Shown here: piece by piece, positions 1-8,152 of the stretch
Layout: every line of letters starts with the position of its first letter
How positions within the stretch are numbered: position 1 is the first letter of the stretch
Assembly (NCBI GenBank): GCA_937898535.1
Contig: CALDKP010000157.1
Location: 1-8,426, forward strand
DNA length: 8,426 nucleotides
Direction of reading: 5' to 3'
Source: an uncultured Sphingomonadales bacterium
GTDB taxonomy: Bacteria > Pseudomonadota > Alphaproteobacteria > Sphingomonadales > Sphingomonadaceae
Notes under the pieces: model-generated
Databases searched by the model: none
Told to the model about the DNA's origin: nothing
The model's input: only the letters and a program-made list of their open reading frames with translations
Made by a program: the position numbers and the translations under genes

Positions 1-1
1 G

Positions 2-346
2 CGCGGCGTCCGTGTCGTCTCTTGCCCCAGCTGCGCGCGGCAGGGCTTTGACGTGATCCGCACCGTCCAGAAGCTCGAAGATGCACTCCAGCACATCAAG
101 ACGCCAATGAGCCTCTCGGTCCTCGGCTGCGTCGTCAACGGCCCCGGCGAAGCCCGCGAAACCGACATCGGCATCACCGGCGGCGGCAATGGCAAGCATA
201 TGGTCTATCTGTCGGGTGTGACCGATCACCATGTCGAAAATGACGACATGGTCAGCCACATCGTCAAGTTGGTTGAAGCAAAGGCGGCCGAGATTGACGC
301 CGGCACCAGCGTCAGCATGGATACGCTGCACGGGAAAGCGGCTTGA
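2..346 (+). CDS. ispG: 4-hydroxy-3-methylbut-2-enyl diphosphate synthase (IspG/GcpE), C-terminal part
   Basis: This is the 3' end of ispG; the 5' part lies left of the window, and about 114 codons are visible before the TGA at 344-346. IspG is a cytosolic [4Fe-4S] enzyme of the MEP isoprenoid pathway. It reductively opens MEcPP to HMBPP. The visible part carries the cluster-binding pattern: SCPSC (Cys codons at 23-25 and 32-34) and, later, LGCVVNGPGEA with the third Cys at 128-130. The Glu in GPGEA (149-151) is the residue that supplies the fourth cluster ligand in the family. The TPM and ITGGGNGK stretches also fit the family C-terminus. One small oddity is CAR where many homologues have CGR. 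The stop overlaps the start of the next gene (TTGA at 343-346), suggesting co-transcription. Identification is firm; only the left boundary is artificial. Confidence 0.96.
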   Translation, partial: RGVRVVSCPSCARQGFDVIRTVQKLEDALQHIKTPMSLSVLGCVVNGPGEARETDIGITGGGNGKHMVYLSGVTDHHVENDDMVSHIVKLVEAKAAEIDAGTSVSMDTLHGKAA

Positions 347-828
347 CCCTCTCCATTCGGGCGGCGACACCCGCCGATATTTCGCTCATTGGCCAGTTCA
401 TCCGCGACCTCGCGGAATATGAAAAGCTTGCCCATGCGGTGCGTTTTGATGAAGCGGTGATGGCGCAAAAGCTGTTTGGACCGCGCCCTTATGCCGAGGT
501 GTTGATCGGCGAGATCGACGGAACTCCGCAGGGATTTGCCTTGTTCTTCCACAATTTCTCGACCTTTGAAGGGCGTCCGGGAATTTATCTGGAGGATTTG
601 TTCGTCCGGCCCGACGCGCGCGGGTCTGGGCTTGGCAAGGCGTTACTGGGTAAGCTTGCGGCGCTTGCGGTGGAACGTGATTGCGCGCGGCTCGAATGGT
701 CGGTGCTCGATTGGAACACGCCCGCGATTGATTTTTACAAGGCGCTTGGCGCACGTCCGATGGACGAATGGACGGTGTACCGCGTCGATGGCGATGCCCT
801 GACTGGCCTTGCGGCGCATAGCATTTAG
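343..828 (+). CDS. GNAT family N-acetyltransferase, diamine/thialysine acetyltransferase-like
   Basis: This is a 161-residue GNAT-fold enzyme expected to move acetyl from acetyl-CoA to an amine in the cytosol. The acetyl-CoA pyrophosphate loop is ARGSGLGKAL (about residues 92-101), preceded by beta-strand 4, YLEDLFVRPD (82-91). The C-terminal DWNTPAIDFYKALGA (123-137) resembles the WNxPAxxFYxxxGA block of spermidine/spermine and thialysine acetyltransferases, where the Tyr (here Tyr132) is the general acid. Length matches that subfamily. The start is TTG at 343, chosen because residues 3-12 (LSIRAATPAD) are the usual GNAT N-terminus. No ATG lies nearby, and GGGA sits about 7 nt upstream. It overlaps the ispG stop by 4 bp, so translation is probably coupled. 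The exact substrate (polyamine, thialysine or other amine) cannot be read from the sequence. Confidence 0.9.
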   Translation: MTLSIRAATPADISLIGQFIRDLAEYEKLAHAVRFDEAVMAQKLFGPRPYAEVLIGEIDGTPQGFALFFHNFSTFEGRPGIYLEDLFVRPDARGSGLGKALLGKLAALAVERDCARLEWSVLDWNTPAIDFYKALGARPMDEWTVYRVDGDALTGLAAHSI

Positions 829-830
829 CC

Positions 831-1733
831 GTGGCTGAATTGCACCCGCGCCCCTTTGTCCCATTCATGGTGGCGGCGGCTGGTGTCGGCACATTTTCGC
901 TGATGGACGCGGCGATGAAGGATCTGGCGCTCTCCATCGGTGCGTATAATGCGGTGATGTGGCGCAATAGCGTGGGTGCGTTGTTGATGGGCGTTTTGTT
1001 CGTCGGCACGCGGCAAAAATGGCCGCCAGTATATCTGCTGAAAATACATCTTTGGCGCAGCATCGTCGTCGCGGTGATGGCGGTCAGCTTTTTCTGGTCG
1101 CTCACGAAATTGCCTTTGGCCGAAGCCATTGGCCTTAGCTTTATTGCGCCCGTTATCGCGCTGTATCTTGCCGCCGTGATGTTGAAAGAAACCATTGGTA
1201 AAGAGGCGATCTGGGCGTCGCTGGCGGGTTTGGGCGGCGTTGCCATCATCATGGCGGGCCGGTTGAGCGGACATTATACGATGGACCATATCTGGGGTGC
1301 TGCTGCGGTTTTATTTTCGGCAGTGGTGTTTGCCTATAATCTCATCCTCGCGCGGCAGCAGGCGCAGGTCGCTGGCCCAATCGAGATCGCCTTTTTCCAA
1401 AATCTGTTTGTGGCGTTAACGCTTGGCCTTGCCGCGCCATGGTTTTTGCAACCCATCGGCATGTCTGATGCGCCAATGGTCGGCGCATCTGCTGCGCTGG
1501 CGGTTATCTCGCTGCTCCTATTAAGCTGGGCGTATGCACGTGCAGAAGCGCAGATTTTGATCCCGGTCGAATATACCGCCTTTGTCTGGGCCGCGTTTTT
1601 CGGTTGGCTGTTTTTCGCTGAACCCGTCACTTGGCCTGTGCTTTTGGGCACGGCCTTGATTGTGGGCGGAAGCCTGATTGCCGCGCGGGCAAAACCAGTG
1701 CCCGTCAATCAGGTGGAGGTTGCGACGGTTTAG
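831..1733 (+). CDS. DMT superfamily transporter with two EamA domains
   Basis: This is a 300-residue inner-membrane protein of the drug/metabolite transporter family. About ten hydrophobic helices are visible, roughly at residues 10-28, 39-60, 73-92, 97-117, 125-142, 153-170, 186-205, 215-234, 243-263 and 267-286. They are arranged as two five-helix EamA repeats. The segment LPLAEAIGLSFIAPVIALY (about 94-112) and a glutamate following helix 4 are typical of the first repeat. The second repeat has the PVEYTAFVWA stretch before helix 9. The basic tail (AARAKPVP) should be cytosolic. Family members export amino acids, nucleotides, drugs or S-adenosylmethionine, but substrate cannot be assigned here. 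GTG at 831 follows the acetyltransferase stop by 2 nt with no clear Shine-Dalgarno, so coupling is likely. An ATG at 868 is a shorter alternative start but would cut into helix 1. Confidence 0.9.
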   Translation: MAELHPRPFVPFMVAAAGVGTFSLMDAAMKDLALSIGAYNAVMWRNSVGALLMGVLFVGTRQKWPPVYLLKIHLWRSIVVAVMAVSFFWSLTKLPLAEAIGLSFIAPVIALYLAAVMLKETIGKEAIWASLAGLGGVAIIMAGRLSGHYTMDHIWGAAAVLFSAVVFAYNLILARQQAQVAGPIEIAFFQNLFVALTLGLAAPWFLQPIGMSDAPMVGASAALAVISLLLLSWAYARAEAQILIPVEYTAFVWAAFFGWLFFAEPVTWPVLLGTALIVGGSLIAARAKPVPVNQVEVATV

Positions 1734-1738
1734 CGGGT

Positions 1739-1762
1739 CGGTTCGCTCCGAACGTTTCTTTT
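1739..1762 (+). terminator. Possible weak intrinsic terminator after the transporter gene
   Basis: GTTCG (1741-1745) and CGAAC (1749-1753) form a 5-bp stem with a CTC loop. It is followed by the T-rich run TTTCTTTT (1755-1762). It lies 7 nt after the transporter stop codon. The stem is short and the T run is interrupted, so it is a candidate only. The palindromic repeat just downstream may do the same job. Confidence 0.4.
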
Positions 1763-1777
1763 GCCCACCCACAACTT

Positions 1778-1868
1778 CGTCACCCTGAACTTGTTTCAGG
1801 GTCTATTTGGCCTCTAGACCCTTCGGCCCGCGTGGCATGATGGATGCTGAACCAAGTTCAGCATGACG
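1778..1868. repeat. 91-bp dispersed palindromic repeat (RHPELVSGS type) between convergent genes
   Basis: The ends are inverted copies: CGTCACCCTGAACTTG (1778-1793) against CAAGTTCAGCATGACG (1853-1868), 14 of 16 bases complementary. Each end is also a hairpin on its own. ACCCTGAA (1782-1789) pairs with TTCAGGGT (1795-1802), and ATGCTGAAC (1844-1852) pairs with GTTCAGCAT (1856-1864) around a 3-nt loop. A further stem, GGGTCTA (1799-1805) with TAGACCC (1815-1821), competes with the first. Read on the + strand, the left end encodes RHPELVSGS. From memory this is a widespread intergenic repeat signature in Sphingomonadales and some other alphaproteobacteria. It has no coding capacity of its own. 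Lying between two converging transcription units, it could act as a bidirectional terminator or mRNA 3'-end stabiliser. The remainder of the gap (1869-1892) shows nothing. Confidence 0.85.
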
Positions 1869-1892
1869 TGGTTTATGTGCAGAACAGGTCGT

Positions 1893-3083
1893 CTAGGCCG
1901 TCAGCGCCGAATAGATCATCGTCTTGATTTCGCGACGCACCGGATAGGTGGTCGATGGCAGCAATTGCGTCATGAAAATCATGATGATGTCTTCCACCGG
2001 ATCGACGAAAAAGGCGGTGGAATACATGCCGCCCCAATAAAAATCGCCGTTGGAACATGGCGCAAGTGTCGCCGCGCTGTCGATGGTCGTGGCAAAGCCA
2101 AGGCCAAAGCCAATGCCGGCCATTTCGGCCTCGCTAAACAAAGACTTCGACATTTGCGTCAGGTCTTGGCCGCCCGGAATATGGTTGGCGGTCATCAATT
2201 CTATCGTTTTGGGGCTCAAAATTTGTGCCCCATCCAGCGCGCCGCCATTCAGCAGCATCCGGCAAAAACGATGATAGTCGGATATGCTGGACGCAAGGCC
2301 GCCGCCGCCCGAGTTGAACGTCCAACCCTTGGCCCAGGCACTTTCGGACCCAGCCTTGTCGAGCAGCTTCATTTTGGCTTCGGGATCAAAGCCATAGCCG
2401 TCGGGGATGCGCGATGCCTTATCGGCGGGCACTTGGAAAAATGTATCGGCCATGCCCAGCGGCGCAAAGATATGCGTCTGGAAATATTCCGGCAGTGATA
2501 ATCCGCTGATCCGTTCCACCAATATGCCGACGATGTCGGTGGCGACGGAATAATTCCACTGCGTGCCGGGGTCGAATTCCAGCGGGATTTGCGCGAGTGT
2601 ATCGATCATGCTTTGCGATGTATTTTTGGTCCAGCTTTCAACGTCGGTCTTGCGATAGGCCGCGTCGACATTGCCCTGTTCCTGAAAGCTGTAGGTAAAA
2701 CCGGCGGTGTGGCGCAGCAGATCGACGATGCGCATCTGCGTCATCGGCGGGCGCGTCATAAACGGCACGTTGCCGCCGCCGCCCACAAATACGCCCAATT
2801 TTGCAAACTCCGGAATATATTTCGCAACCGGATCGGTCAGCGCAACCTTACCCTGTTCGACCAGCTGCATGAACGCGACCGATGTGATGGGCTTCGTCAT
2901 CGATGCAATGCGAAAGATTGCGTCGTCGGCAACGCCTGAATTCCACTGAAGCGCAATATCATCACCGCGTCCGACCAGCAGCGCCGCAAAGGGCAATTTG
3001 CCGCTGTCGAGATATTCAGACTGAATGAATGCAGGTATCCGGGCAAGCCGGTCTGGACGAAAACCTAATTCTTCGGCGCTCAT
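1893..3083 (-). CDS. Serine hydrolase of the beta-lactamase/class C esterase family (EstB-like)
   Basis: This is a 396-residue protein of the beta-lactamase-related family (Pfam Beta-lactamase), which includes esterases, lactonases, transesterases and D-peptidases. The nucleophile motif SxxK is SMTK at residues 61-64. The second motif Tyr is in WNYS (Tyr178). The third, usually HxG or WxG in esterases, appears to be YWGG (349-352). LLRHTAGFTY (122-131) is the conserved LLxHTSG block. There is no signal peptide, so it is probably cytosolic, unlike true class C beta-lactamases. A class C antibiotic beta-lactamase is unlikely, since YxN is YSV here and the Lys-Thr-Gly motif is absent. It is the last gene of the minus-strand operon and overlaps the preceding SDR by 4 bp (ATGA at 3080-3083). 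An AGGA lies about 11 nt upstream. By context it may hydrolyse an ester or lactone feeding the pathway; the substrate is unknown. Confidence 0.9.
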   Translation of the reverse strand: MSAEELGFRPDRLARIPAFIQSEYLDSGKLPFAALLVGRGDDIALQWNSGVADDAIFRIASMTKPITSVAFMQLVEQGKVALTDPVAKYIPEFAKLGVFVGGGGNVPFMTRPPMTQMRIVDLLRHTAGFTYSFQEQGNVDAAYRKTDVESWTKNTSQSMIDTLAQIPLEFDPGTQWNYSVATDIVGILVERISGLSLPEYFQTHIFAPLGMADTFFQVPADKASRIPDGYGFDPEAKMKLLDKAGSESAWAKGWTFNSGGGGLASSISDYHRFCRMLLNGGALDGAQILSPKTIELMTANHIPGGQDLTQMSKSLFSEAEMAGIGFGLGFATTIDSAATLAPCSNGDFYWGGMYSTAFFVDPVEDIIMIFMTQLLPSTTYPVRREIKTMIYSALTA

Positions 3084-3877
3084 ACTGCAGTTTGTCCTGT
3101 CAATTGGCGGGTTACGGGGTGTGAGCTGGAAAGGCCGCCGTCGACGGCAATGGCTTGACCATTGACGTAGCTCGCCTGATCACTCGCAAGGAACAACGCA
3201 ACATTGGCGAGCTCCTCTGGCTGCGCGCCGCGGCGCAGCGGGTTGAGGCGGCCGATCTTGTCGGTCACGCCCTTTTCCTTGGCATAATCGAATGTCGGCT
3301 TGGTCATGCCGGTTTCGGTAAGGCCGGGGCAGATTGCGTTGCAGCGGACATTGGTGCCCGACAATTGTTGCGCGCTGACTTGCGCCAGATTGATGACGCC
3401 AGCTTTCGACGCCGAATATGGCGGACCACCTGCGCCCGAACGGATGCCCGCGACACTTGCGGTCAGGATGATCGAACCGCCATTGCCTGCATCGGCCATG
3501 ACCTTGCCCGCATGCTTCACCATCAGCCAAGGGCCAATGAGGTTGACGCGCAGGACGCTGGTGAAATTTTCGACTGTGTTGTCGAAGATACCTTCCATGC
3601 CGCCGGAAATGCCCGCATTGGCAAAGGCGACATCCAGATGGCCGTGCAGCTCAATGGCCTTTGCGACAATCGCGGCAACATCCGCCTCATCACCTGCGTC
3701 CATCTGGACGGCGGTGGCAGCGTCGCCAATCATCGCTGCGGTGTCATGCACCGATGCGGCCATATCGCCCAAAACGACCTTTGCACCTTCGGCGGCAAAG
3801 CGAATGGCCGATGCGCGGCCAATGCCTGAACCTGCACCGGTGATGATGGCTACTTTGCCTGCTAATGCGCCGGTCAT
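3080..3877 (-). CDS. SDR family NAD-type oxidoreductase
   Basis: This is a 265-residue classical short-chain dehydrogenase/reductase. The Rossmann glycine motif is TGAGSGIG (13-20). An acidic residue, Asp38 at the end of beta-2 (VVLGD), favours NAD(H) over NADP(H). Asp60 (QMDAGD) is placed to contact adenine, and NAG is at 87-89. The catalytic tetrad reads Asn112, Ser141, Tyr154 and Lys158 (YSASK). PGLTETGM (184-191) and the C-terminal AVDGGLSSS fit the family. Its likely direction is oxidation of a secondary alcohol, perhaps a hydroxyacyl-CoA, but substrate is inferred only from context. The start ATG at 3875-3877 overlaps the stop of the preceding SDR (ATGA). Only a G-rich stretch precedes it as ribosome site, consistent with translational coupling. 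Confidence 0.93.
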   Translation of the reverse strand: MTGALAGKVAIITGAGSGIGRASAIRFAAEGAKVVLGDMAASVHDTAAMIGDAATAVQMDAGDEADVAAIVAKAIELHGHLDVAFANAGISGGMEGIFDNTVENFTSVLRVNLIGPWLMVKHAGKVMADAGNGGSIILTASVAGIRSGAGGPPYSASKAGVINLAQVSAQQLSGTNVRCNAICPGLTETGMTKPTFDYAKEKGVTDKIGRLNPLRRGAQPEELANVALFLASDQASYVNGQAIAVDGGLSSSHPVTRQLTGQTAV

Positions 3878-4635
3878 ACCACTACACCCCCATCAACAAC
3901 GATTGTCTGCCCTGTCATAAAGGTTGAGGCATCGGAGGCGAGATAAACCGCAGCGCCTGCAATTTCACGCGGCTCGCCAATCCGGCCCAATGCTGCGCCA
4001 GAAGTCGACGCCTTCAAATTTTCGGGATTTTCCCACAATGCCTTGGCAAAATCGGTCTTCACCAGACCCGGCGCGATGGAGTTAATGCGCACATTATGCG
4101 GGCCAAATTCGCGGGCGAGATTTTTGGTCATCTGGATATCCGCCGCCTTGGTGATCGCATAAGCGCCCAATATTGGCGATCCGCGCAAGCCGCCGATCGA
4201 CGACACAATGACGATGGAACCGGCCTTGCGTTCGATCATTTCGGGGGCAACCATCTGGATCAACCAATGCTGCGACACGATATTATGATCGAGTGTCTTG
4301 CGCAGCTGTTCATCGGTGATCGTCGCCATTGGGCCGTAATGCGGGTTCGACGCCGCGTTGCAGACCAGAACGTCGACTTTACCAAACGCCTTGCGGGTTT
4401 CATCGACAAGGTTTTGCAGCGACTCTTTGGACGAAAGGCTTGAGGCCACGGCAATCGCGGCGCCCGGATGCTTGGCATTGATGCCCGCTGCAACCGCTTC
4501 GCAATCTTCGATATTCCGGCTGGAAATCGCGACTTTTGCGCCGTGATCGGCCATTTCCTCGGCAATCGCCTGACCAATGCCACGCGATGAACCTGTGATG
4601 ATTGCGACCTTACCGGTCATATCGAATAATGACAT
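3874..4635 (-). CDS. SDR family oxidoreductase, DHRS4-like, probably NADP-dependent
   Basis: This is a 253-residue classical SDR, clearly different from its neighbour. The nucleotide motif is TGSSRGIG (14-21). Ser39-Arg40 at the end of beta-2 points to NADP(H). The NAG motif is NAA (93-95) within VCNAASNPHYGPM. Ser146, Tyr159 and Lys163 (YAITK) form the active site, with Asn118 upstream. PGLVKTDFAKALW (189-201) and the NPHYGP segment resemble the animal DHRS4 carbonyl reductase group. The C-terminal VVDGG is typical. The likely role is reduction of a ketone or oxidation of a secondary alcohol on an acyl chain. This gene has its own strong Shine-Dalgarno, AGGAG at 4644-4648, and a 45-nt gap with a hairpin upstream, so it may be a sub-unit start within the operon. 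In the P. putida lva operon an SDR (LvaD) reduces levulinyl-CoA; equivalence here is a guess. Confidence 0.93.
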   Translation of the reverse strand: MSLFDMTGKVAIITGSSRGIGQAIAEEMADHGAKVAISSRNIEDCEAVAAGINAKHPGAAIAVASSLSSKESLQNLVDETRKAFGKVDVLVCNAASNPHYGPMATITDEQLRKTLDHNIVSQHWLIQMVAPEMIERKAGSIVIVSSIGGLRGSPILGAYAITKAADIQMTKNLAREFGPHNVRINSIAPGLVKTDFAKALWENPENLKASTSGAALGRIGEPREIAGAAVYLASDASTFMTGQTIVVDGGVVV

Positions 4636-4643
4636 TGATCTTT

Positions 4644-4648
4644 CTCCT
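4644..4648 (-). promoter_or_regulatory. Ribosome binding site of the DHRS4-like SDR
   Basis: AGGAG on the minus strand lies 8 nt before the ATG at 4633-4635. It is one of the two best Shine-Dalgarno sequences in the operon and supports the chosen start over an internal Met at residue 6. Confidence 0.7.
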
Positions 4649-4650
4649 GT

Positions 4651-4671
4651 TCCTCCCGCGCGCGGGGAGGA
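4651..4671. repeat. Short GC-rich hairpin in the kinase-SDR spacer
   Basis: TCCTCCC (4651-4657) pairs with GGGAGGA (4665-4671) around a GCGCGCG loop. It takes up about half of the 45-nt spacer between the kinase stop and the SDR start. On the minus strand it lacks a following T run, so it is not an obvious terminator for the operon. The T run on the other side (4672-4682) would serve only + strand transcription. Similar CCTCCCC...GGGGAGG palindromes are common between genes in alphaproteobacteria. It may affect mRNA processing or be a small dispersed repeat. Confidence 0.55.
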
Positions 4672-4680
4672 TCTTATTTT

Positions 4681-5763
4681 TTACGCCCCGGCTTGCTCGG
4701 CAAATTTCCATGCGGATTGCGCGAGCGGATACACGCGTTCGGCCATCGCTTGTGCATGTGACGAACTTGCCGTGCCATCAATGACGCGTTTTTTGATGCC
4801 CTGAATAATCCCCGCCAAACGGAAGAAGTTATAGGCAAAATACCAGTTCATATCGGGCACGCCGTCACGGTTCGTTGCCGCGCAGTAGCGTTCGACCATC
4901 ACGTCGAGTTCGGGGATACCGAGTGCCGCGCGGTCCAAATCCATGACGCCGGAGCGCCCTTCATTCTGCGTGACCCATGCCATCGCGACATAAGTGAAAT
5001 CCGCCAGCGGATCGCCAAGCGTCGACAGTTCCCAGTCGAGCACGGCGACAACATGCGGATCCTTGGCATCGAAAATCATGTTGTCGATGCGGTAGTCACC
5101 ATGAACGACGCTGGTGCGGGTTTGTTCGGGCAGCGTTTTGGGCAGCCATTCGATCAACCGCTCCATTTCAGGCATCACTTCGGTTTCCGCCAAGCGATAT
5201 TGCTTTGTCCAGCGGTCCACCTGACGTCCGAAATAATTGCCGGGCTTGCCGAAATCGGACAGTCCAGCGGCGTCGACATCAATATTGTGCAACGCGGCCA
5301 GCGTGTCGATCATCGCTTCATAGGTTGCGGTGCGTTCGGCCGGGTTAGACCCCGGCATCGCGCCGTCCCAGATCGTGCGGCCTTCGACCATGTCCATGAT
5401 ATAGAACCAGCTGCCGATGACGCTGTCGTCGGTGCACAGGCCATAAGGTTTGGCAACGGGAAAGCCTGTGGGGTGAAGTCCGGCGATGACCTTATATTCG
5501 CGGTCCACGGCATGCGCGCTGGGCAACAATATACCCAATGGCTTGCGGCGCAGCACATAAGACCCGCTTTTGGCGTTGAGCCGGTAGGTCGGGTTGGATT
5601 GCCCGCCTGCGAATTTCAGTGCCTGCACAGGGCCTTCAAAACCCGCGACATTGGCGGTCATCCATTCAGCGAGCTTGGCTTCATCCAATATGTCCGTGCC
5701 GGTTGGTGCAACAGTGCCGGTAAAGGCCGTCTGTGCATCAATGGGTGTCGGCGCTGCACTCAT
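4681..5763 (-). CDS. APH-fold phosphotransferase (ACAD10/11 N-domain / LvaA-like kinase)
   Basis: This is a 360-residue kinase-fold protein of the aminoglycoside phosphotransferase family (APH), in the branch formed by the N-terminal domains of ACAD10/ACAD11 and bacterial LvaA. The glycine-rich loop is FAGGQSNPTY (51-60). Lys74 in LRRKP is the probable ATP lysine and Glu89 its partner. The Brenner catalytic loop is HGDYRIDN (221-228, Asp223 catalytic, Asn228 metal). The metal-binding Asp243 is in LDWELSTLGDP. An antibiotic-resistance role is unlikely, because the neighbours are acyl-CoA enzymes. The family reaction is phosphorylation of 4-hydroxyacyl-CoA, making a leaving group for a partner dehydrogenase. 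The start ATG overlaps the alcohol dehydrogenase stop (ATGA at 5760-5763) with no clear Shine-Dalgarno. It is a complete paralogue of the truncated gene at the right edge. Confidence 0.92.
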   Translation of the reverse strand: MSAAPTPIDAQTAFTGTVAPTGTDILDEAKLAEWMTANVAGFEGPVQALKFAGGQSNPTYRLNAKSGSYVLRRKPLGILLPSAHAVDREYKVIAGLHPTGFPVAKPYGLCTDDSVIGSWFYIMDMVEGRTIWDGAMPGSNPAERTATYEAMIDTLAALHNIDVDAAGLSDFGKPGNYFGRQVDRWTKQYRLAETEVMPEMERLIEWLPKTLPEQTRTSVVHGDYRIDNMIFDAKDPHVVAVLDWELSTLGDPLADFTYVAMAWVTQNEGRSGVMDLDRAALGIPELDVMVERYCAATNRDGVPDMNWYFAYNFFRLAGIIQGIKKRVIDGTASSSHAQAMAERVYPLAQSAWKFAEQAGA

Positions 5764-6844
5764 TGGTCGAATACGATAACCGAACGGGCAGCATCACCGC
5801 GCTTCATTTGGTCAAAGCCTTCATTGATACGTTCCAGCGGAATTGTCTCCGAAACGATGCTGTCGAGATCCAGCATGCCGCGCATGTAGAAATCGACGAG
5901 GCGCGGAATATCGACCGGGAAGCGGTTGCCGCCCATGATCGCACCTTGCAATTTCTTGCCCGACAGCAAATCCATTGCCGACAGACCGACCGAATGCTGC
6001 AGCGGCATCATGCCCAGTATCGTTGCAGTCCCGCCGCGCTTCAGTGACTTGACGGCAAGCTCACCCGAGGCTGGACGACCGACAGCTTCAATCGCATGAT
6101 CGACGCCACCCTTGGTCAATTCCTGAATTTGCTTGGCTGCATCAGCATCCATTGGGTCAATGACATCGGTTGCACCCAGCTTCATCGCCAGTGCACGCTT
6201 TTCGGGCATAGGGTCAGCCGCAATGATGCGGCCCGCACCGGCAATTTTCGCCGCGTTAATCGTCGCAAGACCAACGCCGCCGCAGCCGATAACTGCAATG
6301 GTTTCACCCGGCGTTACTTTGCACGCGTTGAAAATGGTGCCTGCACCTGTGGTGACAGCGCAGCCAATGACCGACGCCTTATCAAGCGGCATTTCGGGGT
6401 TAATCGCAACGCACGCATGTTCGTGCACCAGCATCATTTCGGCATAAGCCGACAGGTTCAGCATCTGGTTGACGATGCTGCCATCGGGGCGTGTCAGGCG
6501 CGGGGCTTCGCCGGGCTTGCGGCGGGTGTCGCCGCCAAGGCACAAGGACATCCGGCCAGAGACGCAATATTCGCAATGGCCGCAAAATGCGCTCAGGCAG
6601 GTGACAACGGCATCCCCGACCTTAACAGTGCGCACTTCGCTGCCCACGGCCTCCACAATACCCGCCGCCTCATGACCCGGAATCGCGGGCAGGGGGTGCG
6701 GATATGCGCCTTCGATGAAATGCAGATCGCTATGGCAAAGCCCGCAGGCCGCAGTGCGGATAAGCACCTCATGCGGCCCGGGGTTCGAAATATTGATCTG
6801 TTCAATCTGAAGCGGCTTACCCGCTTCGATCAGGACGGCAGCCT

Positions 6845-6848
<4 letters not shown>
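5760..6848 (-). CDS. Zinc-dependent alcohol dehydrogenase (MDR family, class III/AdhC-like)
   Basis: This is a 362-residue medium-chain dehydrogenase. Catalytic zinc ligands are Cys38 (GLCHSD), His59 with Glu60 (PGHEAAG) and Cys163 (IGCAVTTG). The structural zinc set is Cys89, Cys92, Cys95 and Cys103 (CGHCEYC to SLC). The Rossmann motif is GCGGVG (188-193), and Asp212 after beta-2 indicates NAD(H). It should interconvert a primary or secondary alcohol with the aldehyde or ketone. The reading frame stays open up to 6986, but the extra 46 residues are low-complexity Arg-rich sequence inside the upstream gene. The GTG at 6846-6848 is therefore preferred. It begins the family N-terminus (KAAVLIEAGKPL), has GGAG 7 nt upstream, and gives a GTGA overlap with the dehydrogenase stop. 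It overlaps the kinase downstream by 4 bp too. Physiological substrate is not evident. Confidence 0.93.
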
Positions 6849-8110
<1,262 letters not shown>

Positions 8111-8116
8111 GGTCTA

Positions 8117-8122
8117 TCTCCT
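8117..8122 (-). promoter_or_regulatory. Ribosome binding site of the acyl-CoA dehydrogenase
   Basis: AGGAGA on the minus strand lies 6 nt before the ATG at 8108-8110, in the 42-nt spacer after the partial kinase gene. It sits beside a CCTAGG palindrome (8120-8125). No promoter or terminator is evident in the spacer, so the two genes are probably co-transcribed. Confidence 0.7.
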
Positions 8123-8152
8123 AGGGTTGGGATTCGGTTCTTAAAAATGGGG

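Noticed and set aside
398..1252. Long minus-strand open frame opposite the acetyltransferase and transporter
   Set aside because: Low-complexity Arg/Pro/Thr-rich translation with no family motif; it spans two well-supported + strand genes, so it is a codon-bias shadow.
1863..2498. 211-codon + strand open frame opposite the serine hydrolase
   Set aside because: Composition is His/Arg/Gly-rich and matches no family. The minus-strand frame carries SMTK and the other hydrolase motifs.
3155..3920. + strand open frames opposite the first SDR
   Set aside because: Antisense of a clear SDR with TGAGSGIG and YSASK; the translations have no recognisable domain.
4651..4682. Intrinsic terminator from the GC-rich hairpin and T run
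   Set aside because: The T run follows the hairpin only on the + strand, where no gene is transcribed; on the minus strand it lies before the stem.
4681..5763. Aminoglycoside resistance kinase
   Set aside because: The fold is APH-like, but the motifs (FAGGQSNPTY, LDWELSTLGDP) and acyl-CoA neighbours place it with ACAD10/11-LvaA kinases.
5053..5889. 278-codon + strand open frame crossing the kinase and alcohol dehydrogenase
   Set aside because: It spans the junction of two genes with intact catalytic motifs on the other strand and shows no motif of its own.
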